Notes under the pieces: generated by a model
Databases searched by the model: none
Told to the model about the DNA's origin: nothing
The model's input: the letters and a program-made list of their open reading frames with translations, nothing else
Shown here: in pieces, positions 16,387 through 22,148 of the stretch
Layout of the letters: the number at the start of each line of letters is the position of its first letter
Numbering within the stretch: position 1 is the stretch's first letter
Origin: a virus
Length of the DNA: 48,433 nucleotides
Strand: one strand, 5' to 3'
Virus record (IMG/VR): IMGVR_UViG_3300025012_000137
Location: 1 to 48,433 of that record
Translations under genes and position numbers: made by a program

Positions 16387-16465
16387 CGTTTCGCTTGCTT
16401 GCCTCAATCAATGGGGCAAGTTATGCGGGATATTATAAAAGCCCGTCCCTGTACATTGAAAATTT

Positions 16466-16792
16466 ATGAAAATGGATTTTTTGAAACTCGGGGCAACTGG
16501 CGAGGTTATTATCACTAATTATTTAACTTTCGGCGGAAATTGCCATAAAACGAGCGAGCAAAAACACAATATCCAAATTTTGCAAGTTAGAAGCAAGGAT
16601 CTCATAGTACAACGTGAGGGAATAGAATCCCCGATGTACTGTCAACTTCCTAAAAACTCAAAAGATGGGAGCGAAACATATTGGTTAACCGACGATGGGA
16701 ATGGTTTTGTGAGGCATTATAAATCAAATTTCACCGACAAAAGGGGACTTGTCGAAAATGTAACACAAACACATTATCAATTTAACGCTTAA
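16466..16792 (+). CDS. Hypothetical early protein
   Basis: 108 residues: FLKLGATGEVIITNYLTFGG...YWLTDDGNGFVRHYKSNF. Beta-rich and not recognised. Two possible starts (MKMDF) are two codons apart. It follows the YQWY protein by 79 bp in the same early unit. Confidence 0.55.
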   Translation: MKMDFLKLGATGEVIITNYLTFGGNCHKTSEQKHNIQILQVRSKDLIVQREGIESPMYCQLPKNSKDGSETYWLTDDGNGFVRHYKSNFTDKRGLVENVTQTHYQFNA

Positions 16793-16796
16793 CCAT

Positions 16797-17135
16797 ATGA
16801 AACTATACGCAACAACAACGTCCGAAAGGGCGAGCAAGGGGCAAGGGGGTAACAAGTCGCTTGATATTCTTATCAAGGCGCAAGAACTGGAAGGAATCCC
16901 AACCCGGCAAAACCTTTTCCGCATAAATATGGAAGTAGCAAACGGAAAACTAACGGCTACATTATGGGACTACTCCGAAGGCGACGAGATTCTACTATAT
17001 CCCCGGCACGTGTCCACACCACCAAAAGGCAAAGAGCAAAAAGGCGAATGCAAAAATAAAGATACCAACGGCAATGCTTGCTATGACTGCGAAAGCGGAA
17101 ACGGCATAACTTGCGGGTATACTGAAAACTGCTAA
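16797..17135 (+). CDS. Hypothetical early protein with Cys-rich tail
   Basis: 112 residues. The N-terminal part (MKLYATTTSERASKGQGGNK; ...FRINMEVANGKLTATLWDYS) looks like a small beta domain. The tail GECKNKDTNGNACYDC...GITCGYTENC holds five Cys, suggesting metal binding or disulfides. It is the last gene before a terminator. Confidence 0.6.
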   Translation: MKLYATTTSERASKGQGGNKSLDILIKAQELEGIPTRQNLFRINMEVANGKLTATLWDYSEGDEILLYPRHVSTPPKGKEQKGECKNKDTNGNACYDCESGNGITCGYTENC

Positions 17136-17152
17136 AAGCCAAAAAGCAAAAA

Positions 17153-17208
17153 GCCGACAAAGTAACAAACGCGAACAGGGCGCGGAGGTTACGGAGTCGG
17201 TTTTTTTG
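17153..17208 (+). terminator. Rho-independent terminator of early operon 1
   Basis: A nested stem: CCGAC (17154-17158) with GTCGG, GTAAC with GTTAC, and CGCG with CGCG around a short loop, followed by TTTTTTT (17201-17207). It sits 18 bp after the stop at 17135. Confidence 0.8.
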
Positions 17209-17343
17209 TATTCTAAAATTATACAATAAAAACCTACTTTGTCAATACCACAGAAAGCATGAGAGCGCAAATTTAATTTTTCAATGATCAAATCGATCTT
17301 CCGTTATAATGTAAGACCGCTTTTAATTTTTAAAAGTACAAAT

Positions 17344-17700
17344 ATGCCACTAGGATATAAAAAATTTCCAAAACCTATGCAAGATGGGAGAAGAAAACTT
17401 GATCCGACACTTCATCCGGAGATCATCCGAAAATACAAGACGGGCTTATACTCTTGGAACTCTCTAGGTAAAGAATACGGGGTGAGCAAGCGGTTAATCG
17501 GTCTGATCGTCAACCCAGCTGCTAAAAAGCGCGAACAACAAAGGAATAAGGAGCGGTGGCACGACTACTATATCCATTATGGGAAAGAGGCGCACCGGAT
17601 AGCGATGAAAAAGATGCGGGACAAGAAAAGGACTCTAGGCCTGGTTTATAATAGGCAACATCCTGAGCGTCCTGTCAAGAGCAGAGAACAGAGCGACTAA
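17344..17700 (+). CDS. Basic HTH-containing DNA-binding-like protein
   Basis: 118 residues from ATG at 17344, preferred because a TATAAT (17305-17310) lies 34 bp before it. A helix-turn-helix pattern is seen at HPEIIRKYKTGLYSWNSLGK followed by EYGVSKRLIGLIV (A/S-x-x-x-G-V-S...). The rest is strongly basic (KKREQQRNKERW; KKMRDKKRTLG). It is probably a DNA-binding regulator or recombination accessory. A strong terminator overlaps its stop codon, so it is a single-gene unit. Confidence 0.55.
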   Translation: MPLGYKKFPKPMQDGRRKLDPTLHPEIIRKYKTGLYSWNSLGKEYGVSKRLIGLIVNPAAKKREQQRNKERWHDYYIHYGKEAHRIAMKKMRDKKRTLGLVYNRQHPERPVKSREQSD

Positions 17701-17720
17701 AATCGTTCTGTTTTTTATTT
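17689..17720 (+). terminator. Rho-independent terminator overlapping a stop codon
   Basis: Stem CAGAGCGA (17689-17696) with TCGTTCTG (17703-17710), loop CTAAAA, then TTTTTTATTT. The stop TAA of the preceding gene lies in the loop. The next promoter's -35 begins in the U tract. Confidence 0.85.
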
Positions 17721-17747
17721 GACAATCGGATGAAAATTTGCTATAAT
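17719..17747 (+). promoter_or_regulatory. Consensus promoter with conserved start region
   Basis: Exact TTGACA (17719-17724), 17 bp, TGC-TATAAT (17742-17747). Bases 17739-17761 are identical to 19678-19700, so both the extended -10 and the first transcribed bases (GGAATTACGATAGG) are conserved between two promoters. Confidence 0.85.
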
Positions 17748-17761
17748 GGAATTACGATAGG
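17739..17761 (+). repeat. 23-base promoter/leader repeat, copy 1
   Basis: Identical to 19678-19700. It covers the extended -10 and the likely +1 region. Identity beyond the -10 suggests binding of a phage regulator or a conserved mRNA 5' end. Confidence 0.8.
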
Positions 17762-18010
17762 CTTATATATAACTTTGGCCTTTAATCGTAAATATCACCG
17801 AAAAGGTTCGAATTGATAGTGATATAAGGAAGTTTCAACTCATTATCGCGCTTCTGAGAAGCCAAACGGTTAATTTGTTGAGATCGTCCTTGTGTCAGGA
17901 ACCTCTTCTAATACGGCAAGAAAACCCATTAAGATGGGATAAAGCCATGTTTTGTTACGTTTGAGTTGTAGAAGATACAATCAAAATGGTTACCGTTGCT
18001 TTAATTTGTT
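17754..18010 (+). ncRNA. Structured leader or noncoding RNA A
   Basis: About 430 bases separate the consensus promoter at 17719 from the next start codon and hold no reading frame. Stems seen: ATATCAC/GTGATAT (17792-17825), GCTTC-TGA-GAAGC (17850-17862) enclosed by TCAAC/GTTGA (17835-17881), and TTGTA-GAAGA-TACAA near 17965-17985. The compact stems suggest a stable RNA or a regulatory 5' leader. No known family recognised. Confidence 0.5.
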
Positions 18011-18041
18011 CTTATAATAACATAAAAATATAGCTTTTGTC

Positions 18042-18087
18042 AAGAAAGTTATCCACAGAACGTGCGTAAACTGTGGATAACTTTCTT
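18042..18087. other. DnaA-box palindrome, candidate replication origin
   Basis: A perfect 17-bp inverted repeat, AAGAAAGTTATCCACAG (18042-18058) and its complement (18071-18087), with a 12-base spacer. Each arm contains TTATCCACA, an exact DnaA box, facing opposite ways (18049-18057 and 18072-18080). A/T-rich DNA lies on the upstream side (AATAACATAAAAATATAG). A third box is at 15493-15501. It could also fold as an RNA hairpin, but no U tract follows. Confidence 0.6.
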
Positions 18088-18180
18088 AAATTTGTCATTT
18101 ATTGGCTTATTTAAGGTGTAAAAAAAGTTGTAAACACTTTTTTGTTTTTATTCTTGACAAGATTCGAAAAATAGTTTATT

Positions 18181-18522
18181 ATGAATACATCGTCAAAACT
18201 TACCCTAGAACAAAAACTATTAATTCCTCAATTAAGAGCGCAGGGACTGTCTTTCAGAAGGATAGGCAAAATATTTAAACTCACAGGCTCTGGAGTTTTA
18301 AGAATCGTGGAAAAATACAATGCTTCACTTACAAAACGCAAAATAACAGCGGCTGAAGCCAAAATAATGTATAGAGACGACTACACTTGTCAAATCTGTC
18401 TCCATCCAGGTCTCAACGTAAGTAAGATTGGATCTACTAGGGAAAATAAAGCGCCTCGATGCTTGTGCGATAGGTGTCTTAAAAATGTGGAGTTATTAGT
18501 TAAGATGGGTTATTTAAAGTAG
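18181..18522 (+). CDS. HTH regulator with C-terminal Cys4 zinc-finger / HNH-like region
   Basis: 113 residues. The N-terminal homeodomain-like HTH reads LIPQLRAQGLSFRRIGKIFK then GSGVLRIVEKY (about 13-45), resembling transposase/resolvase-type HTH. The C-terminus DYTCQICLHPG...RCLCDRC has two CxxC pairs as in HNH zinc cores, but the catalytic H-H is not visible. It is probably a DNA-binding regulator. A second promoter-like TTGACA/TATTAT (18154-18182) overlaps its start codon. Confidence 0.6.
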   Translation: MNTSSKLTLEQKLLIPQLRAQGLSFRRIGKIFKLTGSGVLRIVEKYNASLTKRKITAAEAKIMYRDDYTCQICLHPGLNVSKIGSTRENKAPRCLCDRCLKNVELLVKMGYLK

Positions 18523-18548
18523 TGTATAAACTGTTGAAAACACATTTC

Positions 18549-18577
18549 GCGACAAAATCCATTTTTTATGCTATAAT
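18549..18577 (+). promoter_or_regulatory. Promoter, TTTCGCGACA type
   Basis: GCGACA (18549-18554) in the word ATTTCGCGACAA, 17 bp, ATGC-TATAAT (18572-18577). The same -35 word and spacing occur at 23776-23804, so this is a second promoter class with a shared non-consensus -35. Confidence 0.7.
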
Positions 18578-18614
18578 TTAGCCATTGCTTTTTTAAACCT
18601 ATAAGGAAACAAAA

Positions 18615-18686
18615 ATGCAAAAAATCTGCCCAAAATGTTTCGTAATAAGCGAAGAATACAAGGATCGTAAAGAATTCATTGTATGA
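18615..18686 (+). CDS. 23-residue peptide with CxxC
   Basis: MQKICPKCFVISEEYKDRKE then FIV and TGA. Its stop overlaps the next ATG (ATGA), so it may be a leader peptide or an early product coupled to the following frame. ICPKC suggests metal binding. It is too short to be sure. Confidence 0.4.
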   Translation: MQKICPKCFVISEEYKDRKEFIV

Positions 18687-18892
18687 CATGGTCAAACGGA
18701 AAACATGCTTTTTACGGCAAAAGAAATGATCGCGCCAGACGAAGCCGATCCAAAATCATCAAGGGAATTAAAAACATCGCCCGGATTGAGGATTTCAAGA
18801 AAATAGAAGCGGAGTTGAGGAGTGGTACCTCACAAGTCTCAAACTCGTATACGCAGGTTCGAATCCTGCCTCCGCGACTGAAAACAATCTAA
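18683..18892 (+). CDS. Small basic protein whose end reads through a tRNA-like element
   Basis: 69 residues. The first 45 are basic (KHAFYGKRNDRARRSRSKII). The last 25 (SYTQVRILPPRL) are the typical accidental translation of a tRNA T-arm and acceptor. The frame may be real up to the tRNA-like element or may be chance. It is coupled to the preceding peptide by ATGA. Confidence 0.35.
   Translation: MTWSNGKHAFYGKRNDRARRSRSKIIKGIKNIARIEDFKKIEAELRSGTSQVSNSYTQVRILPPRLKTI
18809..18876 (+). tRNA. tRNA-like element, isotype unclear
   Basis: Acceptor GCGGAG (18809-18814) pairs with CTCCGC (18870-18875). A D-arm GAGG-AGTGGTA-CCTC and an intact T-arm GCAGG-TTCGAAT-CCTGC (18853-18869) are clear. The anticodon arm is poor: the best fold, ACAAG/CTCGT, has one mismatch, a TCTCAAA loop with C instead of U33 and no clear position 26, so no anticodon is safe. 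The encoded 3' end is GACTG, not CCA. It is either a degenerate tRNA, a tRNA mimic or the remnant of an attachment site. Confidence 0.5.
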
Positions 18893-18919
18893 AAAACGCG
18901 CCCAATTTTGGTTATATTT

Positions 18920-19170
18920 AGGGATGTATCTTTATTTCTCTTAATTTGACCACAAGAAGGATGACTTAATGGTGTCTAACCTTGCAGTGGGGTTTCCGGG
19001 CAAGACAATCTGTTCATTGTTCATTGTTAATTTAATATAGGATCTTTCCCTTGCTTAAGATGCAAGGATGGAAGCAACCAGCTTAACCCTAATTGGATAA
19101 TGTTAAATACACTTGCCCGAAACCAGACGTAAGACCATATTTGGTGACCTATGGCCGGGAAAGAAACAAA
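18920..19170 (+). ncRNA. Structured noncoding RNA B, possible pseudoknot
   Basis: About 295 bases without a gene follow the tRNA-like element. A 13-bp stem pairs GGTTTCCGGGCAAG (18991-19004, one bulged C) with CTTGCCCGAAACC (19112-19124). Inside it, CCTTGC-TTAAGAT-GCAAGG (19049-19067) is a hairpin. CTTTCCC (19044-19050) can also pair with GGGAAAG (19157-19163), crossing the long stem, which would make a pseudoknot. A further stem is CCATA/TATGG (19134-19154). No known family recognised. The next start codon is at 19188. Confidence 0.55.
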
Positions 19171-19187
19171 TGGCTTAAATAAAACAA

Positions 19188-19628
19188 ATGAAACAAAAAA
19201 AAAGAGCTTTTAAAAAAAGTATTAAAATAAGAGAAAGCAAGTTCGAAAAAATTAAGGAATTATCAGAAAAGATGTCTTATTCTTATGCAGGAACACTGGA
19301 CTTAATAATAAATAATTATTTAAATATACAAAAAAAAATGTACCCTTGTAAAAAATGCCTAGAGAACACTTGGGACATAAGGCCACATCATGAAACTAAA
19401 GATGGCATAAAATATAAATGGATTGAGGCGGTTTGCAACATCTGCGGCAGTACGGTCGAATTCGGATTTAAGGAAAAGAAAATAGTTGAAAACGAGAATG
19501 ACCCCTGCCGTCACTGCGGTACCCCCGTCATATTGAAAATAGTTAAAAATCCCAAGAGCTACAGCCACTATTTGTTTTGCCCCAACTGCAAAGAGAGGTA
19601 TATGTCTGAAAAATATAAAATAAAATAG
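19188..19628 (+). CDS. RHH-like N-terminus plus two zinc ribbons; regulator-like
   Basis: 146 residues. The basic N-terminus and KSIKIRESKFEKIKELSEKM...TLDLIINNYL look like a ribbon-helix-helix DNA-binding unit (about 10-45). Two zinc ribbons follow: YPCKKC...VCNIC and DPCRHC...FCPNC. It probably binds nucleic acid as a regulator of early genes. It directly follows structured RNA B with no Shine-Dalgarno site, so the RNA may form its leader. Confidence 0.6.
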   Translation: MKQKKRAFKKSIKIRESKFEKIKELSEKMSYSYAGTLDLIINNYLNIQKKMYPCKKCLENTWDIRPHHETKDGIKYKWIEAVCNICGSTVEFGFKEKKIVENENDPCRHCGTPVILKIVKNPKSYSHYLFCPNCKERYMSEKYKIK

Positions 19629-19657
19629 CATATCCCAAGGAAAAGGTCAAATTATTT

Positions 19658-19686
19658 TTGACTTTATCCATTTTTTATGCTATAAT
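19658..19686 (+). promoter_or_regulatory. Promoter with conserved start region (second copy)
   Basis: TTGACT (19658-19663), 17 bp, TGC-TATAAT (19681-19686). It drives the repeat-protein genes from 19733. The spacer word CCATTTTTTATGC is shared with the promoter at 18549-18577. Confidence 0.85.
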
Positions 19687-19700
19687 GGAATTACGATAGG
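19678..19700 (+). repeat. 23-base promoter/leader repeat, copy 2
   Basis: Identical to 17739-17761; see that entry. Confidence 0.8.
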
Positions 19701-19732
19701 AAATTACTAAATAATCAACCATTAATAAATAT

Positions 19733-20437
19733 ATGAAAAAAACACGCTGGAAATTTCTCTACTTGAAGGATGGTAAAATTAAGTCCGCACATGGTGAATG
19801 CGAATGGAAAATAGGAGAAAGAAAAAAAGAGGACAAGGTGGATTTATGTGATTCAGGCTTTCATTGTTCCAAGAAGATATACGAAGCTTTTTCTTATATA
19901 CAGGGCGAGATTTTGGCTAAGGTTGAGGTCGGTGGTAAGTGCGAGATAGGAGATGACAAAGAGTGTTATACGGAGATGACAATTATTGAGACTTACAAGT
20001 GGACAAAAAAGGATAGCGTAGCGTTGTCGATTTATGCCGCAGAATTAGTGCTGGATAATTACGAAAAACAATATCCAGGAGACCCAAGGCCGAGAGAAGC
20101 AATTGAAGCGGCAAAAAAAGTATTAGAAAACGACACGGAAGCAAATAGGTCCGCCGCCTGGTCCGCCGCCAGGTCCGCCTGGTCCGCCGCCAGGTCCGCC
20201 GAGTCCGCCTGGTCCGCCGCCTGGTCCGCCGCCAGGTCCGCCTGGTCCGCCGCCTGGTCCGCCGCCTGGTCCGCCGAGTCCGCCAGGTCCGCCGCCTGTT
20301 CCGCCGAGTCCGCCAGGTCCGCCGCCTGTTCCGCCGAGTCCGCCAGGTCCGCCGCCTGTTCCGCCGAGTCCGCCGTTATCAAAAAAATAGATAAGTGGAT
20401 GAATAATAGAATTAAAGAGCTTGAAACATATGAATAA
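19733..20437 (+). CDS. Protein with globular N-terminus and Ser-Ala-x repeat domain
   Basis: 234 residues. Residues 1-110 form a compact domain (WKFLYLKDGKIKSAHGECEW; DLCDSGFHCSKKIYEAFSYI) of a kind common in phage proteins of unknown function, with a G-x-x-W and G-F-H-C/A-S core. Residues about 138-215 are tandem S-A-W, S-A-A-R and S-A-E units. The last 20 are a charged helix. The repeat should form an alanine-rich helix or rod. Function unknown. It is the first gene after a strong promoter. Confidence 0.7.
   Translation: MKKTRWKFLYLKDGKIKSAHGECEWKIGERKKEDKVDLCDSGFHCSKKIYEAFSYIQGEILAKVEVGGKCEIGDDKECYTEMTIIETYKWTKKDSVALSIYAAELVLDNYEKQYPGDPRPREAIEAAKKVLENDTEANRSAAWSAARSAWSAARSAESAWSAAWSAARSAWSAAWSAAWSAESARSAACSAESARSAACSAESARSAACSAESAVIKKIDKWMNNRIKELETYE
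20144..20376 (+). repeat. GTCCGCC-based tandem DNA repeat inside a gene
   Basis: Repeated words of the type GGTCCGCCGCC and GAGTCCGCC run for about 230 bases; the last part is three near-perfect 33-base copies. It is GC-rich against an A/T-rich background. The antisense frames give Gly/Pro and Asp/Ala repeats that are not genes. The reading frame is maintained in units of three, so the number of units can change without breaking the gene. Confidence 0.85.
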
Positions 20438-20603
20438 TTTTAAAGTAGAACAATTTGAAACACTGGAGGAAGTAAGAGAACATATCCAAGAATGCGAGGG
20501 AAGGCACAAACAGCAAGTAGCGTATTCGACTTTCCACGATGGGCTGACTCAAATATGCTTTGGATGTAAAAAAATAAGAACCACCCTAAATAATAACGCT
20601 TAA
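20430..20603 (+). CDS. Small protein with CxxC, coupled to the repeat protein
   Basis: 57 residues from ATG at 20430, which lies inside the last codons of the preceding gene. A longer TTG start is less likely. FETLEEVREHIQECEGRHKQ is an amphipathic helix; ICFGCKKIRTT is a metal-binding-like end. Function not recognised. Confidence 0.5.
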   Translation: MNNFKVEQFETLEEVREHIQECEGRHKQQVAYSTFHDGLTQICFGCKKIRTTLNNNA

Positions 20604-20620
20604 TAAATAAAACTAATAAT

Positions 20621-21187
20621 ATGGACAACAAAAGCAACAGCGGATACCGCAACAGCGGAGACTACAACAGCGGAGACTACAACAGCGGATACCGCAACAG
20701 CGGATACCGCAACAGCGGATACTACAACAGCGGAGACTACAACAGCGGATACTACAACAGCGGAGACTACAACAGCGGAATTTTCAACACAAACGAGCCT
20801 AAAATGAGAGCTTTCGGGAAAGAAGCCGAAATGACTTTTTCAGAATGGAGACATAGCGATGATTATATCATCTTCGATATTCCTCTCAACACCTATGTTT
20901 TTTATTCAGATATGACAGACGAAGAAAAAAAGGAGCACGATTACGCTAAAACCACAGGAGGTTATCTAAAAACCTTAGAATATAAAGAAGCCTGGGCTAA
21001 GTGGTGGGAAGAAAACAAGTCTGAGGAGATGAAGAAGAAAATAAAGAAACTTCCAAACTTCGACAAAAATATATTTGAGGAAATCACAGGCATTAAAATC
21101 GACGCCCAAGAAAAGGTTGAAATCTCGATGGACGAAATAGCAGAGAAATTCGGAGTTGATGTCAAGAGCTTGAAGATTAAGAAATAA
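20621..21187 (+). CDS. Pentapeptide-type (NSGxY) repeat protein with globular C-terminus
   Basis: 188 residues. Residues 6-53 are about ten copies of a five-residue unit N-S-G-Y/D-Y/R (GYRNS GDYNS), which could form a short right-handed beta solenoid like pentapeptide repeats. The C-terminal domain begins MRAFGKEAEMTFSEWRHSDDY and is helical and charged. Pentapeptide proteins can mimic DNA, but ten units is short for that. It has the leader AATAATATG with no Shine-Dalgarno site. Confidence 0.65.
   Translation: MDNKSNSGYRNSGDYNSGDYNSGYRNSGYRNSGYYNSGDYNSGYYNSGDYNSGIFNTNEPKMRAFGKEAEMTFSEWRHSDDYIIFDIPLNTYVFYSDMTDEEKKEHDYAKTTGGYLKTLEYKEAWAKWWEENKSEEMKKKIKKLPNFDKNIFEEITGIKIDAQEKVEISMDEIAEKFGVDVKSLKIKK
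20633..20780 (+). repeat. 15-base tandem repeat coding NSGxY
   Basis: About ten copies of AACAGCGGANACTAC-like units in one frame. Units differ only at the variable third and fourth residues, which suggests recent expansion. Confidence 0.8.
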
Positions 21188-21199
21188 CACTTAATAAAT

Positions 21200-21433
21200 A
21201 TGGAAACAATTACAATAAACACTAAAGATGGAAGAAAGCAATTGAAAGAATTACAAGAAACCATTAAAGTCATAAACAAAGGGTTAAGAGATTTTTTTAA
21301 TTTTCCGTATATTAAAGACAAAGAGCAACGCCTGTATTCTCTCAAGTTGGTTTTAGGCGATATACAAGTTGGAGAACCATTAGAAATAAATATTGTTGGT
21401 AAGACTGAACAGATTATAAAAACTAGACCCTAA
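21200..21433 (+). CDS. Hypothetical small protein
   Basis: 77 residues: ETITINTKDGRKQLKELQET...FFNFPYIKDKEQRLYSLKLV. Helical and lysine-rich, not recognised. It begins after CACTTAATAAATATG, the same leader as the next small gene, so leader and start seem duplicated. Confidence 0.5.
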   Translation: METITINTKDGRKQLKELQETIKVINKGLRDFFNFPYIKDKEQRLYSLKLVLGDIQVGEPLEINIVGKTEQIIKTRP

Positions 21434-21452
21434 ATAATAACACTTAATAAAT

Positions 21453-21527
21453 ATGGACAGAGTAATATTATATGTAGCTACGGTGTCATTTTTATGGGGT
21501 ATTATGGCTGGCGCATTTTTAAGGTAA
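21453..21527 (+). CDS. 24-residue membrane peptide
   Basis: MDRVILYVATVSFLWGIMAG then AFLR and TAA. One hydrophobic helix fills the peptide. It has the same CACTTAATAAATATG leader as the gene before. A coding-like frame shifted by +1 continues directly after its AGG-TAA end (see next entry). Confidence 0.5.
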   Translation: MDRVILYVATVSFLWGIMAGAFLR

Positions 21528-21720
21528 TTTTCTCACCGGGCGTGATACACGATTAAAACGTATCCTTTCCGTCGATGACGCCTTCTCCTTACTCTGGGAA
21601 ATAAATCAGCATTGTCGCAACAAGATAAAGCACGCGGAAATATCCGAGAAAGAAGCTGACGTTTATCAGGAAATCAGGGATATGATATGGGAGGATAACT
21701 TGCTTAATCTTTATAATTAA
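21526..21720 (+). pseudogene. Start-less coding-like frame; broken gene or +1 frameshift extension
   Basis: From 21526 the frame is open to TAA at 21720 but has no ATG, GTG or TTG until very near its end. It encodes a protein-like sequence: RDTRLKRILSVDDAFSLLWE, INQHCRNKIKHAEISEKEAD and VYQEIRDMIWEDNLLNLYN. It is in the +1 frame relative to the membrane peptide ending AGG-TAA, so skipping one base at that stop would join them. Alternatives are a truncated remnant or an assembly indel. Confidence 0.45.
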
Positions 21721-21721
21721 T

Positions 21722-22141
21722 ATGCCGAAGAGCTTAATGCTGAAAGGACTTCCCGGTTCTGGAAAAACAACCCACGCCAAAGAACTGGTCAAACAGGGAT
21801 TCAAAAGAATAAATAACGATGATCTTCGGGATATGATAGATGGAGGGAAATTTTCCCACAAAAATGAACTTATCATATCTGAAATCAGGGAGGCGATGGT
21901 CGGGATTTTCATGGAGCACGGTTGTGACATAGTGGTGGACAATTGCAACTTCAATCCGATTCATAAAATTGATATGTGCCTGCAGGCGGAGCTTCACAAC
22001 GACACAAACAAAACAAAATATGAAGTCGAAGAAAAATTAATAGACATTCCATTGGAAGAATGTATACGAAGGGACTCGCTTAGGGATCGCAAGGTTGGAG
22101 AAAAAGTAATAAAAGACATGTATGAAAGATATTTAAAATAA
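21722..22141 (+). CDS. Polynucleotide 5'-kinase (P-loop)
   Basis: 139 residues. Walker A GLPGSGKTT (9-17), then RINNDDLRDMI, then VVDNCNFNPIH, then RRDSLRDRKVGEKVIKDMYE. This order matches the kinase domain of T4 Pnkp and its relatives: R-V-N-x-D-D-L-R, D-x-x-N-x-N-P-x-x, R-R-D...V-G-x-x-V-I-x-x-M. It phosphorylates 5'-OH ends of RNA or DNA. No phosphatase domain is attached; that activity may come from the adjacent fusion protein 7 bp downstream. Together they form an RNA-repair unit (inference). Confidence 0.85.
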   Translation: MPKSLMLKGLPGSGKTTHAKELVKQGFKRINNDDLRDMIDGGKFSHKNELIISEIREAMVGIFMEHGCDIVVDNCNFNPIHKIDMCLQAELHNDTNKTKYEVEEKLIDIPLEECIRRDSLRDRKVGEKVIKDMYERYLK

Positions 22142-22148
22142 AAATCGT

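Noticed and set aside
17955-17995. Word GTTTGAGTTGTAGAAG resembling a CRISPR repeat or tracr-type sequence
   Set aside because: Single copy, no second repeat, no cas gene; it folds as a small hairpin within RNA A.
18154-18182. TTGACA-17-TATTAT promoter
   Set aside because: Its -10 overlaps the start codon of the HTH gene, so the transcript would begin inside the gene with no good internal start; probably chance or a minor site.
20144-20376. CRISPR-like array
   Set aside because: Units are contiguous and in frame with no spacers of constant length, so it is a coding tandem repeat.
20059-20509. Two minus-strand frames with GGPGG and Asp/Ala repeats
   Set aside because: Complement of the GTCCGCC tandem repeat; the plus-strand gene has promoter, globular N-terminus and coupled downstream genes.
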